Below are positions 1 through 8,104 of a stretch of 64,000 nucleotides of DNA, one piece after another. A model generated the notes under the pieces. It worked only from the letters and a program-made list of their open reading frames with translations, ran no database searches and had not been told where the DNA came from. Origin of the DNA: JAJFUE01 sp041687335 (GTDB taxonomy: Bacteria > Sumerlaeota > Sumerlaeia > MVZB01); assembly GCA_041687335.1 (NCBI GenBank), contig JAWLCE010000014.1, positions 42,827-106,826 of the forward strand. The letters are read 5' to 3'. The translations under genes and the position numbers were made by a program. The stretch's first letter is position 1. Each line of letters opens with the position of its first letter.

Positions 1-1556
1 CGATCATCATCGACACCCTGCGCCTGACCCTCGGCCGCGAGATCGAGGTCGTCATCGCCGACGCCCGCGACATCAACGACCGTATCCAGCAGTACTATGG
101 CCTGGGCGAGGAGACCTTGGAGCACCTCGTCGAGAACGCCACGGCGAACGACGAGATCGACGACAACCCCCTCGACACCCGCGGCGAGGAGGACCTCAGC
201 GACATCGCCGGCCTCGCCGAGCAGTCCCCGATCAAGCGCCTGGTCAACGTGCTGCTGCTCAAGGCGATCAGCGACCGCGCCAGTGACATCCACATCGAGC
301 CCTTCCCCAATTTCATCCGCGTCCGCTACCGCGTCGACGGCGTCTTGCGCGAGCTCCCGGCCCCTCCGCGCAACCAGTTGCTGCCGATGGTCTCCCGCAT
401 CAAGGTCATGTCCGAGATGAACATCTCGGAGTCGCGCCTGCCCCAGGACGGCCGCATGAAGCTCATCGTCGAGAACCGCGAGATCGACATGCGCGTCAGC
501 ACCGTCCCCACCGTCCATGGCGAGTCCATCGTGATGCGCGTGCTCGACAAGAGCATGATGAACGTCGGCATCAGCAACATCGGCATGCTCCCCGAGGTGC
601 TCGACAACTTCAAGAAGCTGATCCGCCTGCCCAACGGCATCATCCTGGTCACCGGCCCCACCGGCTGCGGCAAGACCACCACCCTCTACTCCGCCCTGGC
701 CGAGGTCCGCGACCCCGGCGAGAAGCTGATCACCACCGAGGATCCCGTCGAATACGAGCTGGGCGGCATCCAGCAGGTCAACATCAATGAAAGCATCGGC
801 CTGACCTTTGCCCGCTGCTTGCGCGCCATCCTGCGCCAGGACCCCGACCGCGTCCTCGTCGGTGAAATCCGCGACGTCGAGACCGCACAGATCGCCGTCC
901 AGGCCGCCCTGACCGGTCACTTGGTGCTCTCGACGCTGCACACCAACTCCGCGGCCGCCACCGTGACTCGTCTGCTCGACATGGGCGTCGAGCCCTTCCT
1001 GATCACATCCTCCCTCGAGGCGGTCATTGGCCAGCGTCTGGTCCGCACGATCTGCGATTCCTGTCGCCGCCCGGTCCGCCCCAGCGAGGAGGACCTCTTC
1101 GAGTTCGGCGTCACCCTCGACGACGTGCGCGAGCAACAGCTTGAGTTTAACCAGGGTGAAGGCTGCACCGAATGCAACCACAGCGGCTATCATGGCCGGA
1201 TGGGTATCTTTGAGCTGCTTGTGGCCGACGATGACATCAAGGAACTGATCCTGGAGCGCGCCACGACCGATGAAATTCAGGAGCTCGCCTTGCGCAAGGG
1301 CATGATCTCAATGCGTCGCGATGGCTGGACCAAGGCCCGCATGGGCGTCACCACCATCTCCGAGGTCCTGCGCCAGACCCCGCGCGAGAGCGAAATGGGC
1401 GACTCGGTCTCCACCAGCATGCTTGTCGAGCCGGGCCAGATGCTGGCGCCGGCCAACCTGGACCGCCTCGAGGACCAGCGCCGCAACGCGCTGCCCGAGC
1501 CGGCCGCCGCCACCGGCGACACCAGCAACCCCGAAGCCGCCACCCGCCCCGAGTAA
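1..1556 (+). CDS. gspE: GspE/PilB-type secretion ATPase (5' end outside window)
   Basis: Cytoplasmic hexameric ATPase that powers a type II secretion or type IV pilus machine. The reading frame is open from the first bases, so the N-terminus lies outside the window. Visible are the Walker A GPTGCGKTTT (about 655-685), the Asp box TTEDPVEY (about 735), the Walker B region RQDPDRVLVGEIRD (about 835), the His box TLHTN (about 935), and a zinc-type tetracysteine (CDSC near 1050, CTEC near 1165). After the normal family end (TISEVLRQTPRE) there is an extra tail of about 60 residues rich in Pro, Ala and Glu. It is separated from the second gspE by an opposite-strand gene and followed by a good terminator, so it probably ends an upstream operon. 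The family is certain; whether it serves the T2SS downstream is inference. Confidence 0.93.
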   Translation, partial: IIIDTLRLTLGREIEVVIADARDINDRIQQYYGLGEETLEHLVENATANDEIDDNPLDTRGEEDLSDIAGLAEQSPIKRLVNVLLLKAISDRASDIHIEPFPNFIRVRYRVDGVLRELPAPPRNQLLPMVSRIKVMSEMNISESRLPQDGRMKLIVENREIDMRVSTVPTVHGESIVMRVLDKSMMNVGISNIGMLPEVLDNFKKLIRLPNGIILVTGPTGCGKTTTLYSALAEVRDPGEKLITTEDPVEYELGGIQQVNINESIGLTFARCLRAILRQDPDRVLVGEIRDVETAQIAVQAALTGHLVLSTLHTNSAAATVTRLLDMGVEPFLITSSLEAVIGQRLVRTICDSCRRPVRPSEEDLFEFGVTLDDVREQQLEFNQGEGCTECNHSGYHGRMGIFELLVADDDIKELILERATTDEIQELALRKGMISMRRDGWTKARMGVTTISEVLRQTPRESEMGDSVSTSMLVEPGQMLAPANLDRLEDQRRNALPEPAAATGDTSNPEAATRPE

Positions 1557-1578
1557 CCGGCAGCGGGTCCCACATTCA

Positions 1579-1617
1579 AAAGGGGCGCGGATGCTCAGTC
1601 CGCGCCCCTTTCTTTTG
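1579..1617 (+). terminator. Rho-independent terminator after first gspE
   Basis: A perfect 13-bp stem (1579-1591 with 1599-1611) encloses a 7-base loop and is followed by CTTTTGG. It lies 22 bases after the stop codon of the first gspE. The minus-strand aldo/keto reductase ends only 12 bases further on, and the A-rich left flank could let the hairpin serve both strands. Confidence 0.8.
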
Positions 1618-1629
1618 GCGCAACCCAAA

Positions 1630-2619
1630 CTATTCCATCTCCACCGCCCTCACCAGATCATCCATCCTTGCCAGCTCTTCATCACTCAAACGAATGCGCG
1701 CGGCGCCGGCATTCTCCTCGACCTGTCGGGCATCGCGCGCGCCGACCAGCGCCGCCGTCACCCCCGGCTGGCGCACCGTCCAGGCAATGACGAGCTGGGC
1801 AAGCGTCGCCTCCTTTGCCAAGGCGATGGGACGCAGCTGATCGAGCAGCGCCAACGCCCGCTTGCGGTTGCCGGGCTTAAAAAAGCGATCAATGCGCCGC
1901 GTGTCGCTGGGCGGGAACTCCTTGTCGAGTCCGATCTTGCCCGTCAGTAACCCCCGCTGGAGCGGGCTGTAGGCGATCACCCCGATGCCGTGCTTGCGGC
2001 AGTAGGGCAGCACGTCCGCCTCAATGGCGCGATTGACCATGCTGTAGGGGGGCTGGTTGGAAGCCAGCGGCACAACCTGCCGCGCCCGTTCGATCAGCTC
2101 GGGAGAATAGTTACTGACACCGGCCGCACGGATTTTGCCATCGCGCAACAACCGCCCCACCGCCTCGAATGTCTCCTCCACCGGCGTCACCGGGTCCGGC
2201 CAGTGCAGCTGGAACAGATCGATATAGTCCGTCCTCAAGCGGCGCAAGCAGGCCTCGCACTCCTCGATGACCCGCCGTGGCGTGGCCAGTCGTCGGATGC
2301 TGACCATGCGCCCGGCCGGGTCTGGCGTCTCAAAAAACAACTCCCCCTCATCGCTATCCCAATTGAGCCCGAATTTGGTCAGGATCGTGACCTGGTCGCG
2401 GCGTCCGGCGACGGCACGCCCGATGATTTCCTCGCTGAGCCCCAGTCCATAGACCGGCGCCGTGTCGATGGTATCGATGCCCAACTCGATGCCGCGCTGG
2501 ATGGCAGCAATCGCATCGCGTTCATCGGCCCCGCCCCACATGAAGCCTCCAATCGCCCACGCACCGAAAGTGACCACCGAGACCTCGACCTCACTCTGGC
2601 CCAGCTTGCGCTTTTCCAT
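1630..2619 (-). CDS. Aldo/keto reductase
   Basis: NADPH-dependent carbonyl reductase of the aldo/keto reductase superfamily; the substrate cannot be told from sequence. The (beta/alpha)8 family tetrad is recognisable: Asp in DTIDTAPVYG, Tyr in the same stretch, Lys in ILTKFG and His in LFQLHWPDP. The protein is 329 residues, normal for the family. I chose the ATG at 2619 because AGGAGG lies just upstream (2628-2634) and the protein then starts MEKRKLGQSEVEV, the usual family N-terminus. A promoter candidate at 2656-2683 excludes the longer reading. The gene sits alone between two gspE genes on the opposite strand, so it looks like an insertion into a secretion locus rather than part of it. 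Confidence 0.9.
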   Translation of the reverse strand: MEKRKLGQSEVEVSVVTFGAWAIGGFMWGGADERDAIAAIQRGIELGIDTIDTAPVYGLGLSEEIIGRAVAGRRDQVTILTKFGLNWDSDEGELFFETPDPAGRMVSIRRLATPRRVIEECEACLRRLRTDYIDLFQLHWPDPVTPVEETFEAVGRLLRDGKIRAAGVSNYSPELIERARQVVPLASNQPPYSMVNRAIEADVLPYCRKHGIGVIAYSPLQRGLLTGKIGLDKEFPPSDTRRIDRFFKPGNRKRALALLDQLRPIALAKEATLAQLVIAWTVRQPGVTAALVGARDARQVEENAGAARIRLSDEELARMDDLVRAVEME

Positions 2620-2655
2620 CTTCAGAACCTCCTCCCAATTTTTTTCGGCCCCCAG

Positions 2656-2683
2656 TTTATCATCGTGGCGCATGACTGTCCAA
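2656..2683 (-). promoter_or_regulatory. Sigma-70-like promoter for the aldo/keto reductase
   Basis: Reading the minus strand, TTGGAC (2683-2678) and GATAAA (2661-2656) are separated by 16 bases. Transcription would begin near 2649, about 30 bases before the chosen ATG. The match is moderate and rests on position and spacing only. Confidence 0.45.
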
Positions 2684-2957
2684 AAGCCGTGAAACCTCAA
2701 TATCCACCAGGATCGCCCACAATCATGATTCGTCAGGCATCCTCCTTGCTTTCCCCCTTGGATCGTGCTTTAGATGAACGGTCCCGAGGCATGAAATCCC
2801 TGCAACTTTTCTCGACAGACAACGTCTTTATGGTACAGGGGCTGCGGGGCGGCGTGGGGCGAGTTTGATTTTGGCTGAGTCTGCAGGCACTGCCAATCCC
2901 GAAGCAGCCATCGCGAGTCACTTCAACCGGGCAGTCCAGAATGTGCGGAGGAGCCTT

Positions 2958-4655
2958 GTGAACCACCAACCTCTCGGCCAGGTGCTGATCGAGCTGGGCC
3001 TGGCCTCGGCCGAGGTGATTGAGCAGGCACTGGCCGCCCAGCAGGCTCTCCCTCCACCCCGCCCCCTCCTGGGAGCCTTACTGGTTGCGCGCAAGCTGAT
3101 TGGCGAGCGCCAACTCGCGCGTGCCCTGGCCCACCAGCTCGGCGTCGAGCCATGGGACTTGGAACTGGCCCCGCCCGATCCCGCGGTCAAGGCGCTGGTG
3201 CCCGCCTCCTTCGCCCAAGCCTGCAAGCTGCTTCCCCAAGCTAGTGAGAATGGCTGGGTGCGCTGCGTGGCCGCCGGGCCGGTCGCGCCCGCTGAGCTGG
3301 CCCGGCTTGAGTTCATCCTGAATCGCCGCGTCCGGCTGGCAATCGCTCCCGAATCCGAGGTGATTCACCAGTTGCACGAGCTCTACGGCGTTACCGTGGA
3401 GGGCATGATTGCCGGCCTCTCCGGCGCCGCCGGTGATATGCACGAGGACCAGGAGATTTACATCCACGACCTGCGCACGATGGCCGAGGAACCGACCTTG
3501 GTCAACCTGGTCAACGTGATCATCAGCGATGCCATCGCCGAACGCGCCAGCGACATCCACGTCGAGCCATTCGAAAATGAGCTCAAAATTAAATATCGTA
3601 TTGACGGTCAGCTTCAGGAGATGCCGCCGCCGCCCAAAAAGTTCCAATCTGCCATCGTCTCGCGCATCAAGATCATGGCCGGCCTCGACATCGCCGAGCG
3701 CTACCTGCCCCAGGACGGCCAGATCCGTGTCAACCTCGCCAACGCCCGCGTCGACATCCGCGTCTCGACCGTCCCGACCGTCTTCGGCGAGAGCGTTGTG
3801 CTGCGTCTGCTCAACAAGGACGAGGCCCTGCTCAACCTGACCCGCCTCGGCATGAGCGAGCCCACCCGCGACCGCTTCAGCCAACTATTGACCCGCTCCT
3901 TCGGCATCATTCTGGTCTGCGGCCCCACCGGCAGTGGAAAGACCACCACGCTCTACAGCGCCCTGCTCCAAGTCTACTCGCCCGCCAAGAAGATCATCAC
4001 CATCGAGGACCCGGTCGAATATCAGATCCAGGGCATCAACCAGATCCCCGTTCGGCCCAAGCGCGGCCTGACCTTCGCCTCGGGGTTGCGCTCGATCCTG
4101 CGCCAGGACCCCGACATCATCATGGTCGGCGAGGTTCGCGACCGCGAGACCGCCGACATTGCCATCCGCGCCGCACTGACAGGCCATCTGGTCTTCTCGA
4201 CGCTGCACACCAATGACGCCCCCGGCGCCGTCACCCGCTTGCTCGACATGGGGGTGGAGCCCTTCCTGATCGCCAGCTCGCTGCAGGGCGTCCTTGGCCA
4301 GCGCCTTGTCCGCAGGCTCTGCGCTGGCTGCCGCCGCCCCGTGCGCCCCGATCCCGACCTGCGCGCCCAGTTCGAGAGCGACCTCATGCCCGAGACGATC
4401 TACGAGGCCGGCGGTTGCGAATCATGCCGCGGCACCGGCTACTCCGGCCGGCTCGGCATCTTCGAGCTGCTGCGCATGAGCGAACAGTTGCACGACCTGA
4501 TCCTGCACGCCGAAAACAGTTCCCAGGTCAAGAAACTCGCCCGCACCACGATGACCACGATGCTCCAGGATGGCTGGGAGAAAATCTGCGCCGGCCAGAC
4601 TACGGTCCAAGAGATCATCAAGGTCACCCAGGCCGAGCAGCTGGAGGGGGCTTGA
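2958..4655 (+). CDS. gspE: Type II secretion ATPase GspE
   Basis: Motor ATPase of the T2SS encoded downstream. The 565-residue protein has a GspE/PilB N-terminal domain (LGQVLIELGLAS) and a C-terminal ATPase with GPTGSGKTTT (near 3925), TIEDPVEY (near 4000), RQDPDIIMVGEVRD (near 4100), TLHTND (near 4200) and a tetracysteine (CAGC near 4320, CESC near 4420). I chose the GTG at 2958 because GGAGGAG lies at 2947-2953. A TTG at 2865 would give 31 more residues without a ribosome binding site. gspF follows after 3 bases. The 338-base gap before the gene holds only the divergent promoter region. Overall family resemblance to the first GspE is strong, but the N- and C-termini differ. Confidence 0.95.
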   Translation: MNHQPLGQVLIELGLASAEVIEQALAAQQALPPPRPLLGALLVARKLIGERQLARALAHQLGVEPWDLELAPPDPAVKALVPASFAQACKLLPQASENGWVRCVAAGPVAPAELARLEFILNRRVRLAIAPESEVIHQLHELYGVTVEGMIAGLSGAAGDMHEDQEIYIHDLRTMAEEPTLVNLVNVIISDAIAERASDIHVEPFENELKIKYRIDGQLQEMPPPPKKFQSAIVSRIKIMAGLDIAERYLPQDGQIRVNLANARVDIRVSTVPTVFGESVVLRLLNKDEALLNLTRLGMSEPTRDRFSQLLTRSFGIILVCGPTGSGKTTTLYSALLQVYSPAKKIITIEDPVEYQIQGINQIPVRPKRGLTFASGLRSILRQDPDIIMVGEVRDRETADIAIRAALTGHLVFSTLHTNDAPGAVTRLLDMGVEPFLIASSLQGVLGQRLVRRLCAGCRRPVRPDPDLRAQFESDLMPETIYEAGGCESCRGTGYSGRLGIFELLRMSEQLHDLILHAENSSQVKKLARTTMTTMLQDGWEKICAGQTTVQEIIKVTQAEQLEGA

Positions 4656-4658
4656 TCC

Positions 4659-5891
4659 ATGGTTCACTATCGCTATAGCGGCTTCGACGGCGCCGGTCAC
4701 TCCGTGGCGGGCACCATCGAGGCTCCCGCCGAGAAGGCGGCCCTCGACCTGCTCGCCGACGGCGGCATCATCCCCAGCGAGATTGAGCTCGACCCCAACC
4801 GCCGCGCGCCGGTTGCCAGCGATGCCCCCGGCCAGCGCCGCACCGGCCGCCGCGGCCGCATTCCGATGACCGCCCGCGTGCTGTTCGTCCGCGAGCTCGC
4901 TACCTTCCTCCAAGCCGACATCCCCTTGCTCGAAGCCCTCGGTGTCATCCACGAGCAGGAGACTAACGCCCACCTGAGGGCGATCTTGGGCGACATCCAT
5001 CACCGCGTTCAGGGCGGCGAGAGCTTCAGCTCGGCGCTGGGCCGCTACCCCAAAGTTTTTTCTCCGCTGCTCGTCAGCATGGCGCGCGTCGGCGAGACCG
5101 GCGGCATGCTCGGTGGGGTGATGGACCAGATGGCCAACTGGATGGAGCACGAGGAGGAGGTGCGCGGGGAAATCCGCGGCGCGCTCGCCTACCCCGCCAT
5201 CATCGTCGCCCTCGGCATCCTGACCGTCATCATCCTCACCACGGCCGTCCTGCCGCGCATCGCGGGCATCTTCACCGACAGCGGCACCGGGCTGCCCCTG
5301 CTGACCCGCGCCCTGATGGCCTTTTCCGGCTTCATGGGTCAGTGGTGGTGGCTGGTGCTGCTGGGGGCCGCCAGCCTGGGCGGGTTGGGGTTCTGGTGGC
5401 TGCGCCGGCCCGCCGGCCGCTCCTTCTGGGACCGATTTTCGCTGCGCCTGCCGCTGGTGGGCTCGCTGGCGCGCCATGCCTCCATCGCCCGTTTCGCCCG
5501 CGCCAGCGCCGCCCTGCTCGCCAATGGCGTCCCCCTGCTCGAGGCGCTGCGCGTCGTGCGCGGCCTGCTCGGCAACCAGGTCATGACCGCCACCATCGAC
5601 GACACCATCGAGCGGGTCACGCGCGGCCAGTCGCTGGCCCGCTCGCTCGCCGCCAGCCCTTGGTTCCCCCCCGCCGTGATCCACCTGCTGGCCGTCGGCG
5701 AGCGCACAGGCCGCCTCGGCGACATGTTCGAGCGCATCGCGCGCACCTTCGAGCGCCAGACCCGCGGCCGCATCAAGGTGCTGCTCGATATCCTCTCCCC
5801 GCTCCTGATTGTCTTTCTCGCGGTCATGGTCGGCATCATCGCCCTCGCCATCCTGCTGCCGATCATGCAGATGAACCAGTTGATGAGGTGA
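4659..5891 (+). CDS. gspF: Type II secretion inner-membrane platform protein GspF
   Basis: Polytopic inner-membrane protein that couples GspE to pseudopilus assembly. It is 410 residues, the family norm. Two duplicated GspF cytoplasmic domains are visible: RELATFLQADIPLLEAL near residues 78-95 and RASAALLANGVPLLEAL near 280-297. Membrane segments follow near residues 175-200 and 225-245, and the C-terminal helix lies near 375-405. It starts 3 bases after gspE and is translated as part of the same operon. Nothing is unusual. Confidence 0.95.
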   Translation: MVHYRYSGFDGAGHSVAGTIEAPAEKAALDLLADGGIIPSEIELDPNRRAPVASDAPGQRRTGRRGRIPMTARVLFVRELATFLQADIPLLEALGVIHEQETNAHLRAILGDIHHRVQGGESFSSALGRYPKVFSPLLVSMARVGETGGMLGGVMDQMANWMEHEEEVRGEIRGALAYPAIIVALGILTVIILTTAVLPRIAGIFTDSGTGLPLLTRALMAFSGFMGQWWWLVLLGAASLGGLGFWWLRRPAGRSFWDRFSLRLPLVGSLARHASIARFARASAALLANGVPLLEALRVVRGLLGNQVMTATIDDTIERVTRGQSLARSLAASPWFPPAVIHLLAVGERTGRLGDMFERIARTFERQTRGRIKVLLDILSPLLIVFLAVMVGIIALAILLPIMQMNQLMR

Positions 5892-5924
5892 GACTTTAAA
5901 TATCAGCCTGAGGAGGAAATGGGA

Positions 5925-6392
5925 ATGTCATTCAGAAGGAACCGCACGGGGGCGTTCACCCTCGTCGAGATCATGGTCGTCGTCGTCGTGCTGGCAATCC
6001 TGGCGGCAGCCGTGCTGCCCAACGTGCTCGGCCAGCGTCACGACGACAAGGCGCGCGTGGCGATGGCACGCAGCCATATCAGCACCTACCTCACGACGCT
6101 CGAGAACTTCCGGCTCGACATGCGCCGCTACCCCAGCGAGTCCGAAGGCCTCGCTGTCCTGCGCACACCCCCCACCGGCGAGGACTCCCAGCTCTGGCAG
6201 GGCCCCTACCTGCGCACGCCGATCCAAAAGGACCCCTGGGGCGGCGACTATGTCTACTATTCGCCGGCGCCCAATGGTCTCGATGAAGTCGGCATCGTCT
6301 CCTACGGCTCCGATAAACTCCCCGGCGGCACCGGCTTCGCCGCCGACATCATGAGCTGGGAAGAATATAACGACGGGACGGGAGCGCCTTGA
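5925..6392 (+). CDS. gspG: Major pseudopilin GspG
   Basis: Major subunit of the periplasmic T2SS pseudopilus, processed by prepilin peptidase. It has the N-terminal FTLVEIMVVVVVLAILAA helix and the C-terminal GspG signature DPWGGDYVYYSP; 155 residues is typical. Two in-frame ATGs exist at 5919 and 5925. AGGAGG ends at 5916, so 5925 has proper spacing (8 bases) and 5919 does not. The residue before the expected cleavage site is Ala (TGAFTLVE) where the family nearly always has Gly. gspH overlaps the stop codon. Confidence 0.95.
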   Translation: MSFRRNRTGAFTLVEIMVVVVVLAILAAAVLPNVLGQRHDDKARVAMARSHISTYLTTLENFRLDMRRYPSESEGLAVLRTPPTGEDSQLWQGPYLRTPIQKDPWGGDYVYYSPAPNGLDEVGIVSYGSDKLPGGTGFAADIMSWEEYNDGTGAP

Positions 6393-6994
6393 CCTTTCCC
6401 CGCCGCCATCGCCCGATGCTGTGCCCGGATGGCTTCACCCTGATCGAGGTCCTCGTCGTGATCGTCGTCCTGGCGATTGTCGCCGGGGTCGCCATTCCCG
6501 ATATGGGCAGTGCGGCGGCGACGGCGCGGCTCGATGCCGGCGCCCGCCGCGTGGCCGATCTCGCCGACTGGTGCTACCGGTCGGCCATCGCCAGCGGCCG
6601 CGTCCACGCCCTGCTGATCGAGGACGAAGGCCGCTCACTGCAGGTCGTCGCCGAGTCGCGCCCGCGCCCCACCGCCGGCGAACCGATCGTGCCGGTCGGC
6701 AGCTCCACCCCCGCCGGCACTCCGCCCGAGCTGGAACCGGTTTCCCTGCCCGGCATGCTCGGCCGCTCGCTGCCCGAGGGCATCCGCGTCTCCGACGCAA
6801 GCTTCTATGAGGAGGATCTTGCCGATCAGGACCCCAACCGCGTCAGAATCCTTTTCTTCCCCGACGGCACGACCGAATTTGCCGGCATCGAGTTGGTCGG
6901 CGAGCGCGGCGCCCGCCGCAAGGTCCGCATCAACGGCCTGAGCGGCAGGATCAACCTCGAGGAGGTCGTCGATGCGCCCGAAGATGAGGCTTGA
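6389..6994 (+). CDS. gspH: Minor pseudopilin GspH-like
   Basis: Minor pseudopilin of the T2SS tip complex. The prepilin motif DGFTLIEVLVVIVVLAIVAG is near residues 14-33, followed by a GspH-like domain rich in beta strands ending in FFPDGTTEFAGIELVGERG, a pattern usual for GspH/FimT proteins. It starts at a TTG overlapping the gspG stop (TTGA), the same coupling used by gspJ and the orphan gene further down. An ATG at 6416 is an alternative start and would give a short leader. 201 residues. Identity as H rests mainly on order and the C-terminal pattern. Confidence 0.82.
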   Translation: MTFPRRHRPMLCPDGFTLIEVLVVIVVLAIVAGVAIPDMGSAAATARLDAGARRVADLADWCYRSAIASGRVHALLIEDEGRSLQVVAESRPRPTAGEPIVPVGSSTPAGTPPELEPVSLPGMLGRSLPEGIRVSDASFYEEDLADQDPNRVRILFFPDGTTEFAGIELVGERGARRKVRINGLSGRINLEEVVDAPEDEA

Positions 6995-7367
6995 AGCCGA
7001 CCGTCGCCGCGGCTTCTCGCTCGCCGAGGTGCTTGCCGCGCTGGTCATCTTCTCAATCGCCATCATCGGGCTCGTCCAGGGCATGGGCAGCTCGTCCGCC
7101 ATTCAGGCCGATATCCTGCACCAGGCGCGGGCGCTGCTGCTGGCCGAGAATGCGCTCGAGGAAATTCGCGCCTCCAACGCCCTCGAGCTGGGCACCACCA
7201 GTGGTCACTTCACGGGCGCCGACAGCGACTTCGAGTGGGAATCCACCGTCGCCCGCACCGATACCGAGGGGCTGCTCGAGGTCACCGTCGTGATCAGCGG
7301 CCAGGGCGCGCGCGAGGTCCGACTGATCACATTCATGAGAAAACGCGACGAGGAAGCCATCCCTTGA
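6972..7367 (+). CDS. gspI: Minor pseudopilin GspI-like
   Basis: Minor pseudopilin that nucleates the pseudopilus tip with J and K. 131 residues, with prepilin cleavage motif RRGFSLAEVLAALVIFSIAI near residues 13-32 and the GspI-like stretch ARALLLAENALEEIRASN (about 54-71), comparable to the LAENALEE/LAENQL pattern of the family. It overlaps gspH by 23 bases in a different frame, which implies translational coupling. Confidence 0.88.
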   Translation: MRPKMRLEADRRRGFSLAEVLAALVIFSIAIIGLVQGMGSSSAIQADILHQARALLLAENALEEIRASNALELGTTSGHFTGADSDFEWESTVARTDTEGLLEVTVVISGQGAREVRLITFMRKRDEEAIP

Positions 7368-8104
7368 AGTACGGCCGGCGCCACTCTCTTCAGCGCCAAT
7401 GCGGGCTGACTCTCATCGAACTGCTGCTGGGCCTGACCATCGGCTCGATGATCCTTTCCGCCTGCGCCGTCGTCTTTGCCACCGCCCTCGACAGCTGGCA
7501 GGCCGGCAGCCGCGCCCAAAGCACCCTGCGTTCGGCCCAGGCCCTCACCTCGCTGCTCGACCGCCATCTGCGCTCGGCACTGCCGCCGGAGGATTGGTCC
7601 GGCGGCCCCGTCTTCAGCGGGCTCGACCTCAATGATGGCGAAACCCACGGTCACCGGCTGATCCTGTTTTCCGGCGCACCCGGCCGCTTCCCGCGCTCAT
7701 CCGCCCCCACCGACGCCGCCGAGGTTGAATTCACGTTCGACCCCGCGGGCGAGGATGGCGGCCTGACCCTGCGCATTGACACCACTCCCGATGATGAGCC
7801 CGACGCCGGCGGCATCCGCGTCCTGCTCGACAGTCGCGTCATCGGGTTCCAGGTCCGCTACCATGACGGCCAGGAATGGCTCGACGAGTGGCAGGATCAA
7901 ACTCTGCCGCTGGCGGTTGAATATACACTCAGCATCGGCACCGAGAACCCCGCGCCGAATCCCACGACCGAGGTCCCGCCCTTCATCGTGCGCCGCCTTC
8001 TCGCCTTGCCCCGTGCCGAGCCCGCCGACAGCGCGTTCGCAAGCCCGTGGAGCGACACAAATCCCGCCGACGACGAGCCGGGCGCCGCGGAGGGCACTCC
8101 ATGA
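7364..8104 (+). CDS. gspJ: Minor pseudopilin GspJ-like
   Basis: Minor pseudopilin of the T2SS tip. The prepilin motif QCGLTLIELLLGLTIGSMIL has Gly before the cleavage site, Leu at +1 and Glu at +5. The remaining part (SRAQSTLRSAQALTSLLDRHLRSAL and a beta-rich C-terminus) fits GspJ. The start is a TTG at 7364 overlapping the gspI stop (TTGA) with GAGGAAG upstream. That gives a 246-residue protein; longer upstream readings would overlap gspI and lack support. Confidence 0.85.
   Translation: MKYGRRHSLQRQCGLTLIELLLGLTIGSMILSACAVVFATALDSWQAGSRAQSTLRSAQALTSLLDRHLRSALPPEDWSGGPVFSGLDLNDGETHGHRLILFSGAPGRFPRSSAPTDAAEVEFTFDPAGEDGGLTLRIDTTPDDEPDAGGIRVLLDSRVIGFQVRYHDGQEWLDEWQDQTLPLAVEYTLSIGTENPAPNPTTEVPPFIVRRLLALPRAEPADSAFASPWSDTNPADDEPGAAEGTP

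Noticed and set aside
3575..3615. AT-rich patch inside gspE as possible internal promoter
   Set aside because: TTGACG is present but no -10 element follows at 15-19 bases; the amino-acid sequence (ENELKIKYRIDG) explains the composition.
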